From Microbulbifer sp. MKSA007 (lineage in GTDB: Bacteria; Pseudomonadota; Gammaproteobacteria; Pseudomonadales; Cellvibrionaceae), in NCBI GenBank assembly GCA_032615215.1, contig CP128433.1, positions 2,873,501 to 2,937,500 on the forward strand: a DNA stretch of 64,000 nt. The letters run 5' to 3'. A program made the translations under genes and the position numbers. Under the pieces are notes generated by a model, which did not search any database, was not told the origin of the DNA, and was given only the letters and a program-made list of their open reading frames with translations. Shown piece after piece: positions 17,056-27,339 of the stretch (the stretch's first letter is position 1; each line of letters starts with the position of its first letter).

Positions 17056-19776
17056 CTAGAATTTGTACTGCGCGCTCAATGCGAAAGTCTGCCCAACCTC
17101 CTCTTCAAAAACGGTGACACCCTGCCTCTCAATTTCAATGGCTTCACCCAAAAGGTTCTGCACTTTCGCCTTCACCGTCACCTCATCAGTTGGATACCAG
17201 AAGTAAGTCAAATCCAGAGAGTGGAATGGCTGCTCAAATGAATCGGGATGAGGATCTCGCCCCGCTTTGTAAAGGCGCTCACCAAATACGTTGTAAACCA
17301 AGCTGGCAGAATGGTTCCCGTCCGGGCTGTCAAAACCGAGCAGCATATTAACCACATAATCAGAAGCCCCTGTCATTTCGCGGACTGCATTAGTCGGTGC
17401 ATCAGCCTCATCACCGGCAACAATTTCCGAGTCTTGAAGCGTAATATTGCCCTGCAGGAAGAAGCTATCCATTGGGTCAGAGATAAAGCCAAGGCTTTTC
17501 ATACCCTCTATTTCTATACCGGTAATCTCACCAGACTCAGCATTTATAATCTCTCGCGCAACATTGTCATCACTTGAGGCAGCTTCAAAAAACTCAATAG
17601 GATTAACAATATCCTTATAGAAAGCCGAAATAGTCAGGCTATCGCCGCTATCAAAAAACCACTCTGCGCGAATATCGTAGTTGTCGATCTCCGACGGCCG
17701 AACACTCGAATTCCCCCTGATCTGATCATCAGTGTGCGGATCTATATAAATAGCGTCGGTAATTTCACGTAAGTCGGGCCGAACAGCGGTCTTGGATGCA
17801 CCGAATCTCAACTGGAATGTCTCCGCCCAAAATGACCCCATATAGGTCAAGGATAATGAAGGATAAATATCATCATCCGTATATACCGCTTCAGCCAACT
17901 CCTCGGGGTCATTCGTAATCTGTGGTTCACTTTGCGAGAAACTATAGGGGTTCCACTCTAAAGCAGCTTGACTATAGTCCTCCCATCGGGCCCCAGCTGA
18001 AATACGCCAGGTTTCCTCAAGAGTCCAATCGAATTTACCGTAGATCGCATCTGTCGAAGTAGCGGCCAAATAACTTTGCTTGTTACTACCAGACTTGGCA
18101 AAAACAAAATTATTCTCATCATCGGTAATATTGGTATCACTGAACACATCACCCAGAGGGTCATCAAGAATTGCGCTATCAGCAACACTGAAGATATCCA
18201 ATCCGAACTCGGTTTGCTTATAGGAGCGACCTTTCTCAATCCGAGCAAATCCTCCACTCAACTCCAGCGTGGACGAGGAAAATTCAACAGGCAATGTTGC
18301 AGACCAACCGTAGTTTCGAACCTCATCCTCCAGCTCAGTAAATCGGAAGCTAGCGCTCCGCGAAGCAATATCCACTGTTGAACTGAGAACTTCACCTGTT
18401 TCCGGATCGGTTTCGGTACTCGCAATAACCTCAACTTGGTTAGGGATATCTGTCATCGCCGTTGAATCGGAGTAGAACCAGTCAACCACCAAATCCTCAG
18501 GCACCCAACTTAGGGAGCTGACGGACAGCAGGCCTTTTGTTTCTGGACCAAGAGAGTGACTTCCCTTTATTTGATGAAGCACCAGCTCCCGCTCTTCATA
18601 CTTCAGGTCATAATTTCTCGATCCAGCGCCATCAGACAATAGACGATTTGAGTCAAAGTAATCCCTGATTGAAGTCTCATCGTCCGTATTCCTCAAATAC
18701 AAACTGATACTCTCAACCGAATGCTCGTCCGCAAAACGTATACCTAGGTTTAAATTTCCACTGATATCTACGGAGTAAGTAGACTCGGTTCGACGGTCAA
18801 CCTGCTCCTGTGGGTTACCGTAGTCACGAATAGTGCGCTCACTCTCCCTCCACTTACTCTTGTAGGAGGCTCCAGCCAGGAAACCGAACTCCCAATCGTC
18901 CCCGTAGTAGAAGCGATTCCCTACACTAGCCTTGTAGTCTTGGTCAGGATCGCTAGATTCCTCTTTAATAGAAATATCACGATTCAAGCTTAGGGCGAGT
19001 TCCCTATTTAGCGCTTGAGCCGCCTTTTCCGCCTCCTGGTTACTTGAATACTCATTCCCCTCAGCAATCAAGGTATCACGGATATCCGCAACTGAAATAT
19101 TACCCTTGAAGCGTTGCAGTGCCGCAGATATCTCACCCGGCATCGCCCTGGTACCATCATCAGCACCCCAAATATCATCATCTCCACCGCTGTAGCTGAG
19201 CACATCACCATTGACTTCACTATTGGTGCCCGTACCAACTTCAATAGCGTAAGTCAGATCATCAGGTATCCCTTTGGTGCGGATATCGACATTACCACCT
19301 CCAAACGAGGCAGACTTATCAACTGAGTAGCTCTTCTGTACCGCTAGCGATTCCACGATAGAGGTCGGGAATAGATCTAGTGGGATGACATTTCTGGTCA
19401 GATCCGGGGATGGCACCGTCGAACCATTGAGAGTTGTACTTGAATATCGCTCACCCAAGCCCCTTACGTAAACGAACTTGTCACTTACCAGGGATAATCC
19501 GGATACTCGTCGCAGCGCTGCGGCTACGGTAGAGTCCCCCACCCTGCTGATCATCTCAGCCCCGAGGATATCCGTAACTACCTCCTCCTCCAGGCGCTCG
19601 CTGATTAGGACTTCAGCAGAGTCCTTCAGCCGCCCCTGGACTACAACCTCTTCAATCCCAGGAGTGGCACTATCAACCAGTTCAGCATCCTGTGCATACA
19701 CTCCAGCTGCAAATGTGGAGCCCGCAGCTACCGCCAAAACAAGCGGCGCCCTTTGAAATCTTTCGCACTTAACCAT
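17056..19776 (-). CDS. TonB-dependent outer-membrane receptor
   Basis: A 906-residue receptor with a signal peptide (cleavage probably after GVYA), a TonB-box-like IEEVVVQG near residue 42, a plug domain (VRGLGERYSSTTLNGSTVPS) and a long beta-barrel ending in a terminal aromatic residue (ALSAQYKF). TonB-ExbBD energy drives uptake of a ligand I cannot name. The lipoprotein gene just upstream on the same strand (19899-21566) suggests a receptor/surface-lipoprotein pair. Convergent with the ETF dehydrogenase. A hairpin sits in the 122-base gap to the lipoprotein gene and may lower receptor expression relative to it. Confidence 0.9.
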   Translation of the reverse strand: MVKCERFQRAPLVLAVAAGSTFAAGVYAQDAELVDSATPGIEEVVVQGRLKDSAEVLISERLEEEVVTDILGAEMISRVGDSTVAAALRRVSGLSLVSDKFVYVRGLGERYSSTTLNGSTVPSPDLTRNVIPLDLFPTSIVESLAVQKSYSVDKSASFGGGNVDIRTKGIPDDLTYAIEVGTGTNSEVNGDVLSYSGGDDDIWGADDGTRAMPGEISAALQRFKGNISVADIRDTLIAEGNEYSSNQEAEKAAQALNRELALSLNRDISIKEESSDPDQDYKASVGNRFYYGDDWEFGFLAGASYKSKWRESERTIRDYGNPQEQVDRRTESTYSVDISGNLNLGIRFADEHSVESISLYLRNTDDETSIRDYFDSNRLLSDGAGSRNYDLKYEERELVLHQIKGSHSLGPETKGLLSVSSLSWVPEDLVVDWFYSDSTAMTDIPNQVEVIASTETDPETGEVLSSTVDIASRSASFRFTELEDEVRNYGWSATLPVEFSSSTLELSGGFARIEKGRSYKQTEFGLDIFSVADSAILDDPLGDVFSDTNITDDENNFVFAKSGSNKQSYLAATSTDAIYGKFDWTLEETWRISAGARWEDYSQAALEWNPYSFSQSEPQITNDPEELAEAVYTDDDIYPSLSLTYMGSFWAETFQLRFGASKTAVRPDLREITDAIYIDPHTDDQIRGNSSVRPSEIDNYDIRAEWFFDSGDSLTISAFYKDIVNPIEFFEAASSDDNVAREIINAESGEITGIEIEGMKSLGFISDPMDSFFLQGNITLQDSEIVAGDEADAPTNAVREMTGASDYVVNMLLGFDSPDGNHSASLVYNVFGERLYKAGRDPHPDSFEQPFHSLDLTYFWYPTDEVTVKAKVQNLLGEAIEIERQGVTVFEEEVGQTFALSAQYKF

Positions 19777-19823
19777 CTCTCAGGCCTCTTTTCATTCCTA
19801 AGAATCACGGTCTTAAATCAAAT

Positions 19824-19858
19824 AAGGCGCCGACTCCATCAGCGAAGGCGGCGCCTTA
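19824..19858 (-). terminator. Hairpin between lipoprotein and receptor genes
   Basis: AAGGCGCC and GGCGCCTT pair across a longer loop right after the lipoprotein stop. It could be a partial terminator setting the lipoprotein/receptor ratio. The T tract is poor. Confidence 0.5.
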
Positions 19859-19898
19859 ATTGATTGGGATTAGCATCCCCAACCGCTACCTCGATCTA

Positions 19899-21566
19899 TT
19901 ACTCAAACCAGAGAGGTTGAGCGCGATCACCCTGGTGAAGACCGTAAGTCCAACCCTGAGTCCAATCGGTACCATCCTGCTCAAGCGCACCCAAATAGGC
20001 ACGACCCAGTTCGGCAGAAACCGTAGGTGCAACGCCATCGATCACTTGAGCAGATGCATCAACTGTGAACATTGCAGGGGAACCGCCGAGCAAAACAAAG
20101 TCAGTATCGGCATTAGAGGTTGGATTAACTTCACCGGAGATAGTGGCAAATTGGTTACCGCTATCCACAGCCCAAGTCTCAACATTGAAGCTGTCTTCAT
20201 CGGTTTTAGTGCGATCTTCACAGGCGAAAATGTTGGAAGTCAGAGCCACCTCAGTCCCAGCAGATGCTTCGCCGCGAGTTTGAGAGCTCTCAATACGCAG
20301 GCAGTAGTTATCGCCGGCCACGCCAGTCTCATCAGCAAAGAAGGAGGCCACAACTATAGAATTAGTGATCATTGGATAAATACCCTCACGCAGGCGCCAG
20401 CCTGCACCGGGGTCATGAGTACCCTCTTCTTGAGCGGAAACAATACAGGTCAGCCCGTCAATTACTGGTCGACTGTTGAGACCCTGGCTGATCAAGGTGG
20501 AATAATCAGCTCCATCACTATATGAACCGATGCCATCGGCCTCTATACAGTGATTGCCGTCAGTCTCACTTTGAATCACCAAAGCATTGGTAATACTTCC
20601 ACGATAACCTTCATCAATATCAATGGAGTCATCGCGAACGTAGAGTGCAACATAATTTTCGACATCTACAGCGCCACCGAAGAACTCGATACCGTCATCG
20701 TAAGTTGAGTATGTTTGAAGGTTACGGATCGTTGTGCCATTACCTACAGCATCAAAAGCAATTCCGTTCAACTCATCACCACTAGCAACTTCTGCGCCAG
20801 TGTGTTTGACAACAACGTACAAAAGCTCTCCCGAGTTATCGGCATTGTTGTCACCGCCGTAGTAGGAAGTATTGTCATCAGTGGATCCTTCAGCAGCTAC
20901 GTGACACTCGCCATCAAGAGTCAGATCACCACCACCAATAGAACCTGTATATTGGCATTTGTTCGTTACACCAAAGCCATTAATAACCATTCCACCCCAC
21001 TGTGAAACATCCTCCGGACCTACAGTGCCAAGAACATCAGTTTCTGACGTAAAAGTGATGGGAGCTGTTTCTGTACCGCGAGCAAAGACTTGCGATCCAC
21101 GGTTTACAACCATAAATGCTGAATTATCTTTAAAAGCGATAGTGGCGCCCGCCTCAATTTCCAGTTTTACGCCGTCACCACCCTCAGAAATACCGGCTGC
21201 TGCTAGGTCAGAATCGCTGGAGTAACTTTCTCCAACAAACAAACTGCCGCTAAAGACATGAGCTCCATTGCTATCCAGCGCAGTGAGATATAAATCTTCA
21301 GTTAATGGGTTTGCAGCAGAAACAAAATCAGTTGCGTAATAGCAGTTACCACCGCTAAATTCACCTTGTACACTTGAACTTTCTATAGTGGCACATGGAT
21401 TTTCATCAGTGGAACCTCCGCCAGGATTTGTCACTGAATTATCTACCGAGTTGTCCACCGAGTTATCTACTGTTTCCGGCTCGATACTCACACCGCCACC
21501 GTCACAACCCGCTAATAGCGCAGCAATCGCAGCTGCCAGTAAGAGCTTATTCTGTACTCGCTTCAT
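19899..21566 (-). CDS. Surface lipoprotein, partner of TonB receptor
   Basis: This 555-residue protein begins MKRVQNKLLLAAAIAALLAG followed by Cys, a clear lipobox; I chose this ATG (21566) over an upstream extension in the same frame. After the lipid Cys comes a short linker with a VDNS repeat (three copies) and a Gly-rich hinge, then a long domain of short repeats rich in Gly, Asp and Asn (ATIAFKDNSAFMVVNRGSQV, QWGGMVINGFGV, GIEFFGGAVDVENYVALYVR) resembling a right-handed beta-helix. Four or more Cys could form disulphides. Such proteins often sit beside TonB receptors in marine proteobacteria; ligand capture for the receptor is an inference. Confidence 0.75.
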   Translation of the reverse strand: MKRVQNKLLLAAAIAALLAGCDGGGVSIEPETVDNSVDNSVDNSVTNPGGGSTDENPCATIESSSVQGEFSGGNCYYATDFVSAANPLTEDLYLTALDSNGAHVFSGSLFVGESYSSDSDLAAAGISEGGDGVKLEIEAGATIAFKDNSAFMVVNRGSQVFARGTETAPITFTSETDVLGTVGPEDVSQWGGMVINGFGVTNKCQYTGSIGGGDLTLDGECHVAAEGSTDDNTSYYGGDNNADNSGELLYVVVKHTGAEVASGDELNGIAFDAVGNGTTIRNLQTYSTYDDGIEFFGGAVDVENYVALYVRDDSIDIDEGYRGSITNALVIQSETDGNHCIEADGIGSYSDGADYSTLISQGLNSRPVIDGLTCIVSAQEEGTHDPGAGWRLREGIYPMITNSIVVASFFADETGVAGDNYCLRIESSQTRGEASAGTEVALTSNIFACEDRTKTDEDSFNVETWAVDSGNQFATISGEVNPTSNADTDFVLLGGSPAMFTVDASAQVIDGVAPTVSAELGRAYLGALEQDGTDWTQGWTYGLHQGDRAQPLWFE

Positions 21567-22156
21567 GTTTCCCCCTATAGGAATTTCAATCCAAAACTTT
21601 AATTGCTTCAACTCCGCCATTTTTAAAAAAATAAATGACAACAACCAAGCAAATAAAAACTATATTTTTTGTTTCGCCGTAGCGATTTGGACGGAGGGAA
21701 GTTTAGAAATGCACTGTTGCGGATTTGTTACTTATTTAGATATTTCCGTAAATTATCGAATTAATATTCGATTCCTTTCAGAACAAATACACTTATATTT
21801 CCATAAGATTTCAAACACTATTTTTTTAATAGAAATGAAATACAGCAACACCACAAATAAATAGTACGGACATGTATGTTCCCGGGCTATTTTCCGGACT
21901 CAGGCAAGCACCGGCGCAATCAAGTATAAACCCCATAGTGCTAATCAAAATAAAGAAGTGATAGTGGCATCCACTAAACAGTTTGATACCAAAGATATAA
22001 ATAAGGAAAGTTCGTCGAGAGAGTAAGGTCAGGTGCTATAGAGTCAAGCAAATACTTTCTAAACTCGAACAGTGAAGAGCAAGGCTATAAATTAAAGCCC
22101 CAGCTACAAATCAGCGCTGAGGCGCGAGGAATCCGCCAGCAGGAACCTGGAGCTAT
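21567..22156. other. Intergenic, promoter side of the lipoprotein gene
   Basis: AT-rich, no convincing gene on either strand. It must hold the promoter of the lipoprotein/receptor pair; I see no operator that I can name. Confidence 0.5.
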
Positions 22157-22711
22157 CTAATTGCAAGAACCCAGCAGGAAATCTTTTCCGTCACTTTGCA
22201 CAAAAAGCTTATCGGTATCGCGACCCCCTTCAAGCGCCCAGTCTACCAACTGGTAAAAAACATCACGGGAAACGCGAGCCTGTAACCCCCCTCGAATCTC
22301 CAGATAAGGGATTGGCTGCGGCGGAGCACCAAAGTCTCTCAGTTGCCACTGCCCCTCTTCCGACAGCTCAACAACGTCGCCCACATTTGTGGTGAAAAGT
22401 AGCTGCTGATGAGTACTTCCGGGGTTGCGGGCCACCTGAGTAATTACAAATGGAACATCCTCCACTATGATTCGCAGCTTTTCGACAGGGGTGACAAGGA
22501 AGTATTCATCCCCCTCACGCTTCAAAATGCTGGCAAACAATTTCACAAGAGGGTGACGACGAATCTCTGTTCCCTCGTGGATCCAACGGCCATCAGATTT
22601 GATGACCATATCCATGTCCCCACAAAGCTCTGGGTTCCACCTTTCTACAGGTGGATGCCCATGAAATTCAGCCTGTAATTTTTGCAGCTGCTGGAACAGG
22701 GGCTCAGCCAA
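22157..22711 (-). CDS. DUF1285 domain protein
   Basis: A 184-residue protein of the DUF1285 family, recognisable from WNPELCGDMDMVIKSDGRW, HPLVKLFASILKREGDEYFLVTP-like and VEDVPFVI segments. Its function is not established. I chose the TTG at 22711 because it overlaps the TetR stop codon and gives the usual family N-terminus; no ATG is available and the frame is open further upstream inside the TetR gene. The TetR-DUF1285 arrangement is also found in Pseudomonas. Confidence 0.75.
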   Translation of the reverse strand: MAEPLFQQLQKLQAEFHGHPPVERWNPELCGDMDMVIKSDGRWIHEGTEIRRHPLVKLFASILKREGDEYFLVTPVEKLRIIVEDVPFVITQVARNPGSTHQQLLFTTNVGDVVELSEEGQWQLRDFGAPPQPIPYLEIRGGLQARVSRDVFYQLVDWALEGGRDTDKLFVQSDGKDFLLGSCN

Positions 22712-23390
22712 GGGCGGACCCCGCAGAATCGCTGTGATGGCTTGTCTGGCTTCCCTCTGGCGTTTTGCGAGAGGACATATCACCGATATGCACACCCACA
22801 TCCATAATAAACTCCATCAAACCTTCCCTGTCCTCTATGACATTGGCAAAAGACTTGGAGTGATAAAGCTCTACCGCCCCTTGCACAAGCGCCCAGTATG
22901 TTGAGTAATAGAAGTATGCAGGAACGTTCTTCAGCATGCCCTGCTCCATACGGCGCTCAAAGACCCGATTGAGAGAGGTGGCATTGGAATTACGAATATT
23001 GTGGAGCTCCGCAATCATTTCTGGAGCCAGGTTCAACGCGATAATCTTCTCCTCCAGGCGCTGGAAGAGTCTATCTTTGCCAGGATCGGCCATACGAGAT
23101 TCAAAATAGGCGCGGGCTGGAGCGGTGATATCACCTTGCTCGGCCAAGGCTACAGCGGTCTTGAGACGTTCAGCGAGGGATTTTTCATAATCCATCAGCA
23201 AACGCATGTAGATTTCTGTCTTGGAAATGAAGTGCTTGTAAATCGTGCCCTTACCGATATCCACACGCTCGGCAATCTGTTCGACCGTGACTTTCTCTTC
23301 ACCGTGCTCCAACAGAAGCTCCAGAGCCGCATCCAGGATACGCTGCTCCCGCGCGCGGAACCGCTGAACCTTCTCTTTTGCCTTATCCAT
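22704..23390 (-). CDS. TetR/AcrR family transcriptional regulator
   Basis: A 228-residue regulator starting at ATG 23390 (MDKAKEKVQRFRAREQ). The N-terminal helix-turn-helix is clear (VTVEQIAERVDIGKGTIYKHF, about residues 33-52), followed by an all-helical ligand domain. It overlaps the downstream DUF1285 gene and probably shares its message. The ligand and regulon are unknown. Residues beyond 200 form a polar tail (SSRKTPEGSQTSHHSDS). Confidence 0.88.
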   Translation of the reverse strand: MDKAKEKVQRFRAREQRILDAALELLLEHGEEKVTVEQIAERVDIGKGTIYKHFISKTEIYMRLLMDYEKSLAERLKTAVALAEQGDITAPARAYFESRMADPGKDRLFQRLEEKIIALNLAPEMIAELHNIRNSNATSLNRVFERRMEQGMLKNVPAYFYYSTYWALVQGAVELYHSKSFANVIEDREGLMEFIMDVGVHIGDMSSRKTPEGSQTSHHSDSAGSALG

Positions 23391-23719
23391 ACTTCCGACC
23401 TTCTTTGCCCGTAAAAATGGGGACTGAAATTGACTATTCATTCATGAATGATAGGCAATTCAAGTCGGTTGGAAAAGTAAATCGGGGAATTAGACTGCCT
23501 AATATTAAAAATATTAGGCCATTTTGCTCAAAATTTACCCAAAATGAGCCAATTTTAAGCTGAGAGCAGACCTTTTATTTTAGCATGTGGTGACGCTTGG
23601 CGAGCCCAAGCATTGCACATAACACAGAAAATTCGACGATTGAGTGATTGCGGGGTAGTCCATTACCCCAATACTTCCGAATGAAATCAAGAACTACACC
23701 AGAACACAAGAAGCCACTA
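23391..23719. other. Intergenic upstream of the TetR gene
   Basis: No supported gene. It probably holds the TetR promoter; an AT-rich segment around 23495-23520 (AATATTAAAAATATT) is a possible core. No operator could be assigned. Confidence 0.4.
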
Positions 23720-24400
23720 TTAAACGGACTTCAGCTTTAGCTCCAACAGAGGCGCGACTACATCGTTGTCCTGCGTGCGTATCCAGAGCATTTCCTCCTC
23801 TGAGTAGAGCTCTGCAACAATCGCATTAGCTAATTCACAATCATGAGAAATCAAATGCTGCGCCAACCACTCTGCAGCAAAGGTACGTTTTTTACCGAGC
23901 GTACCCTGTGAACGCTTGTACAGGTTTTTTACTGCCTTGCGCGCATATTCTACTGAGGCGATTCCCGGAGTCGCTTCAACCATCTTGCGATGCAACTTTT
24001 TGCTTTTCTGCTCGATGATATAAGGAAGCACTTGGCCAGAAACATAGTCGTGGGCGACCGATCCTTTACAAGGACAGCTATACGACTTCCTGTTTTCGTA
24101 GATTTTTTTCAGAGCATTGAGGTGATTATTGGTCTTGTATGCGGATCGGGCCGCCAAACCAGCGTAACCAATGGACAATGCTGTTCCAGCAACAACCAAA
24201 CCAATACCCGTCGCAGAAGTCGCAGCCGCTGCACCGGTAGCCAGGCCGGTTAGTGTGGCACCTGTAGCCGTCTGTGCACCCCACACCCCATAATAAGCAG
24301 CAGAGCCAACCCCTCCAGCCACAGCCTTTGCGGTACGGTGCCGACTGACAACCTTGCCGAAATTCAGTGGTGGACGTATATCAATATTGTTGTGTGGCAC
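23720..24400 (-). CDS. Hypothetical protein with Gly/Ala-rich membrane segment
   Basis: I do not recognise this 226-residue protein. The GTG at 24400 has an AGGAG about ten bases upstream. Residues 27-85 are strongly hydrophobic and rich in Gly, Ala and Thr (GATLTGLATGAAAATSATGI, then GLVVAGTALSIGYAGLAARS), enough for two membrane helices. The remainder is charged and helical, with a CPC pair near residue 104 and a late WLAQHLISHD segment. Such Gly/Ala hairpins occur in pore-forming toxins and secreted effectors, but no immunity gene or secretion marker is visible, so function stays open. It stands alone between a TetR gene and tesB. Confidence 0.6.
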   Translation of the reverse strand: MPHNNIDIRPPLNFGKVVSRHRTAKAVAGGVGSAAYYGVWGAQTATGATLTGLATGAAAATSATGIGLVVAGTALSIGYAGLAARSAYKTNNHLNALKKIYENRKSYSCPCKGSVAHDYVSGQVLPYIIEQKSKKLHRKMVEATPGIASVEYARKAVKNLYKRSQGTLGKKRTFAAEWLAQHLISHDCELANAIVAELYSEEEMLWIRTQDNDVVAPLLELKLKSV

Positions 24401-24749
24401 CTGTGGTATCTCCTACTTCTCTTATTCAATCTTTGTTGGATAGCTGCAAACGAATTAGTCCAACTGTCCCAACAACTATTGGCGCTTTATACCACAGAAA
24501 TAAGTAAGAATTCGACAAGTCGCAATAGTCAATAGCACAGAGTTTCAACTTGACTGAAAAAATCAGTAGCTAGCGTATGGAAAAGAGCTGGATAGCTATA
24601 CGAGGTGGCACCTGTGACCAAAATGGGCCTAACGTTCAAAATATGAATGGGGTTAAAGGGATTTGCTGTTATTATCCTTTTGATTAAGAGCGCAAAGCTC
24701 CCCATCTGCAAACTCTGTTAAGTGGAATAGGTAACGGGCAAAATCCCTT
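24401..24749. other. Intergenic between unknown gene and tesB
   Basis: Nothing coding that I can support; it must hold the divergent promoters of the flanking genes. Confidence 0.4.
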
Positions 24750-25598
24750 ATGTTGGAAAAATTAGGTAAGTTATTGGATGTTGAAGAGCTGGATCGAAAT
24801 CTCTTCCGCAGTCGTCATCACGTTGAAAATTATCGTAAAGTGCTTTTTGGCGGGCAAGTTCTGGGCCAGGCACTGATGGCAGCAACTCGTACCGTTGAGC
24901 ATCGCCTACCCCACTCCCTGCACGCCTACTTCCTCCGCCCTGGCTCTAGTGAGCTGCCGGTGATCTACGAAGTAGACCCAATCCGCGATGGAGGTAGCTT
25001 TACCACTCGTCGCGTAGTCGCCAAGCAGCGCGGGCGCGCGATCTTCAATATGTCCGCCTCCTTCCAAATTCGGGAACCCGGATTTGACCACCAGGCCGAC
25101 CTGCCTTGTGTCGAGATTCCCTCTCCTGAGAGCCTGAAAAACACCCAGGAGCTGGCCCTGGAAGCTGGATTGGTTAGCCCGCAGTACGATCAGCGGCGCT
25201 ATATGATCGATTTTCGTCCGGTAGACCCGCAAAGCTACTTTGGCGCTGAAACCCGCGAAGCCAAATGCATGTTCTGGCTGCGGGCAGAGGGCGAGATGTC
25301 GGACGACCCGATGGAGCACCGAGCAGCACTTTGCTATGCATCCGATATGGGACTCCTGGGTACCTCCCTACAGCCGCACGACATATCCTTATTCGATCCC
25401 CAATTGATGCCCGCGAGCGTTGACCACGCGATGTGGTTCCACCGCGATTTCCGCCTGGATCAATGGCTTCTCTATGTAACGGATAGCCCTTCGGCAACCG
25501 GTGCCAGAGGCTTTACCCGCGGCCAGATTTTCACCCGCGACGGAACGCTGGTAGCGTCTACCTGCCAAGAGGGACTGATTCGACAAATAAAAAATTAA
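24750..25598 (+). CDS. tesB: Acyl-CoA thioesterase II
   Basis: TesB hydrolyses medium- and long-chain acyl-CoA to free acid and CoA. The 282-residue product is a double hot-dog protein, beginning MLEKLGKLLDVEELDRNLFR. It shows FGGQVLGQALMAA, HSLHAYFLRPGS, and in the second half the segment DHAMWFHRDFRLDQWLLY with the conserved Asp, then a Gly-rich SARGFTRGQIFTRDG-like end and a C-terminal QEGLIR that carries the family Gln. Length and motifs match the family. Confidence 0.95.
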   Translation: MLEKLGKLLDVEELDRNLFRSRHHVENYRKVLFGGQVLGQALMAATRTVEHRLPHSLHAYFLRPGSSELPVIYEVDPIRDGGSFTTRRVVAKQRGRAIFNMSASFQIREPGFDHQADLPCVEIPSPESLKNTQELALEAGLVSPQYDQRRYMIDFRPVDPQSYFGAETREAKCMFWLRAEGEMSDDPMEHRAALCYASDMGLLGTSLQPHDISLFDPQLMPASVDHAMWFHRDFRLDQWLLYVTDSPSATGARGFTRGQIFTRDGTLVASTCQEGLIRQIKN

Positions 25599-25606
25599 AT
25601 CAGTGG

Positions 25607-25634
25607 TTTACAGCCGAAAAATTGCTGCTATAGT
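25607..25634 (+). promoter_or_regulatory. tRNA-Pro promoter
   Basis: TTTACA and TATAGT separated by 16 bases lie about 35 bases before the tRNA, followed by a short hairpin (TTCGCA/TGCGAA) in the leader. Confidence 0.55.
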
Positions 25635-25667
25635 GCCGCCCCTTCGCAAATGATGCGAAACAAAAAA

Positions 25668-25744
<77 letters not shown>

Positions 25745-25751
25745 GATTTTC

Positions 25752-25777
25752 AAAGCCCGCTTTTAGCGGGCTTTTTT
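25752..25777 (+). terminator. Terminator of tRNA-Pro
   Basis: AAAGCCCGC/GCGGGCTTT stem with a TTTTA loop and six T, directly after the tRNA. Confidence 0.9.
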
Positions 25778-26106
25778 GTGCCTGAACTCTTTAGCTTGAG
25801 CTGACGATAAGCCGTTCAGATTACCCCTCACTTTCCCCCAGTGCATCGCACCAGGAACAGTACAAGCAACTCCTGCATGTTTACCTTGCCGGGCTTAATG
25901 CGGAAGCGCACTAAAAAGTTAAAAGCGATGGGGACAAATAAAGAATTAGCTTCAGAAGTACCGAAGAGGCACGAGGCTTTGAGCATGGCTGGCTTAGCTA
26001 TTTACACCGATAAGCAAGTAAGAGATAACACCCTCAAGGCAGCTGTGTAATTGCCCATGTAAGCCTTTAAAGTAAAAGCGCTACCAGGAATGAAATCATA
26101 AACACG

Positions 26107-26132
26107 AAAAAGCCCGCATAAGCGGGCTTTTT
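26107..26132 (-). terminator. Terminator of the second tRNA-Pro
   Basis: AAAAGCCCGC/GCGGGCTTTT stem with a four-base loop and T-rich ends. It has nearly the same stem as the terminator of the first copy. Confidence 0.85.
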
Positions 26133-26141
26133 CTTTTTATA

Positions 26142-26218
<77 letters not shown>

Positions 26219-27339
26219 AGGCCGCGAATACTACTCATCCATTTTTCAAAGATCAAGTAATTTTTGGCGCGAATGTCATCATTGATCATTTTGCCGACAC
26301 AACCGATCTTTGAGTTGTCCTCAAAGGCAGTCTAATCCGCATTATAGCTGGACCTCCCCGGCTCCAAGCGCCTCTTTCTACACTGGAGATTCAAGCTTTA
26401 CGGTTGCTAGTAATTGCCCCAATCTCCGACATATCCATTTAGTCTGCCAACTAACAACCAATCCCTTACTCGTCCTGGGGTCGAACACTTTCCACCGATT
26501 TAGCCACTCTCTGAAACCCTCTTCACGTATACGGCAAACTGTGGTCGCCAAAGAAATACCGATATTATTTCTATCCACTTTCTTGTATTTACGTATCTTC
26601 AACGACTATCAAGTACTTTTAGTTTTGAGTGCACACGTATAAAAAATGCAAAGCTCTCCACAGAGGATACAAGAGTTTGGAGCAGAAAAAACCAAGAAGG
26701 GCATACAGTGCGAGGCAATAGCAAATTACATTGAAAAGCTGCTAGATATCGTTTTTTGATATTTTGAGTAAGTAGATCTTTACATAAAAGCGAACTGACA
26801 AGCTCGTTAAGCTGCTTTTCCAAGACATCGATATAAACAGTTACCTTTAAATTCCAGTTCGCTATTTACGGATATTTCTACAAGTGCCGCTATTTTTCAC
26901 CGGGCACCCGAGGGGATTTTCCCCGAGCCCTAACACCAATACAAGGGAGCAGCACCCTGCACGCCACAAGAATATTAACCACTCATTTAAGTAGAAAATC
27001 CCGAGTAAGACTTTATTTTTTAAAAAATATTCCTTTTGGGAAAATTACAGAATTTTAAGAAAAATGGTGACTACAATTGCGCCCCCATTACCTTTTTGTT
27101 TCCCGCTCCATTTTTTTTCAAACTTTCCCTGTGCTTCTGAAAAGCTTCTCTATACTCAGATCAGCCGGCTGAGTGTCCGTCGCAAGATGCAACAACTCGA
27201 AAGCTCATTACCGATTTATTATCAGCAGGCTGATCCTAAAAACGGGGCTCTATCAAGCTCCAAAATTCTCACCCGTAAACCATGAAATAACCTGGGCGAT
27301 AGCCCCCTATCGTCATTGGTCTACTCGAGGAGTACGTTC
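26219..27339. other. Long intergenic region, no supported gene
   Basis: Short open frames occur on both strands, but none has a ribosome site or a recognisable domain. The region is AT-rich. A perfect 12-base palindrome (TCAGCCGGCTGA, 27161-27172) lies about 170 bases before the repeat-protein gene and could be an operator. The promoter of the protease cassette must lie here. Confidence 0.5.

Noticed and set aside
25841..26050. 69-codon frame between the two tRNA-Pro genes
   Set aside because: No ribosome site, no recognisable domain, and low-complexity basic composition; probably chance.
26378..26823. Two minus-strand frames of 74 codons in the long intergenic region
   Set aside because: One is basic and slightly protein-like, but both lack start signals and any family match.
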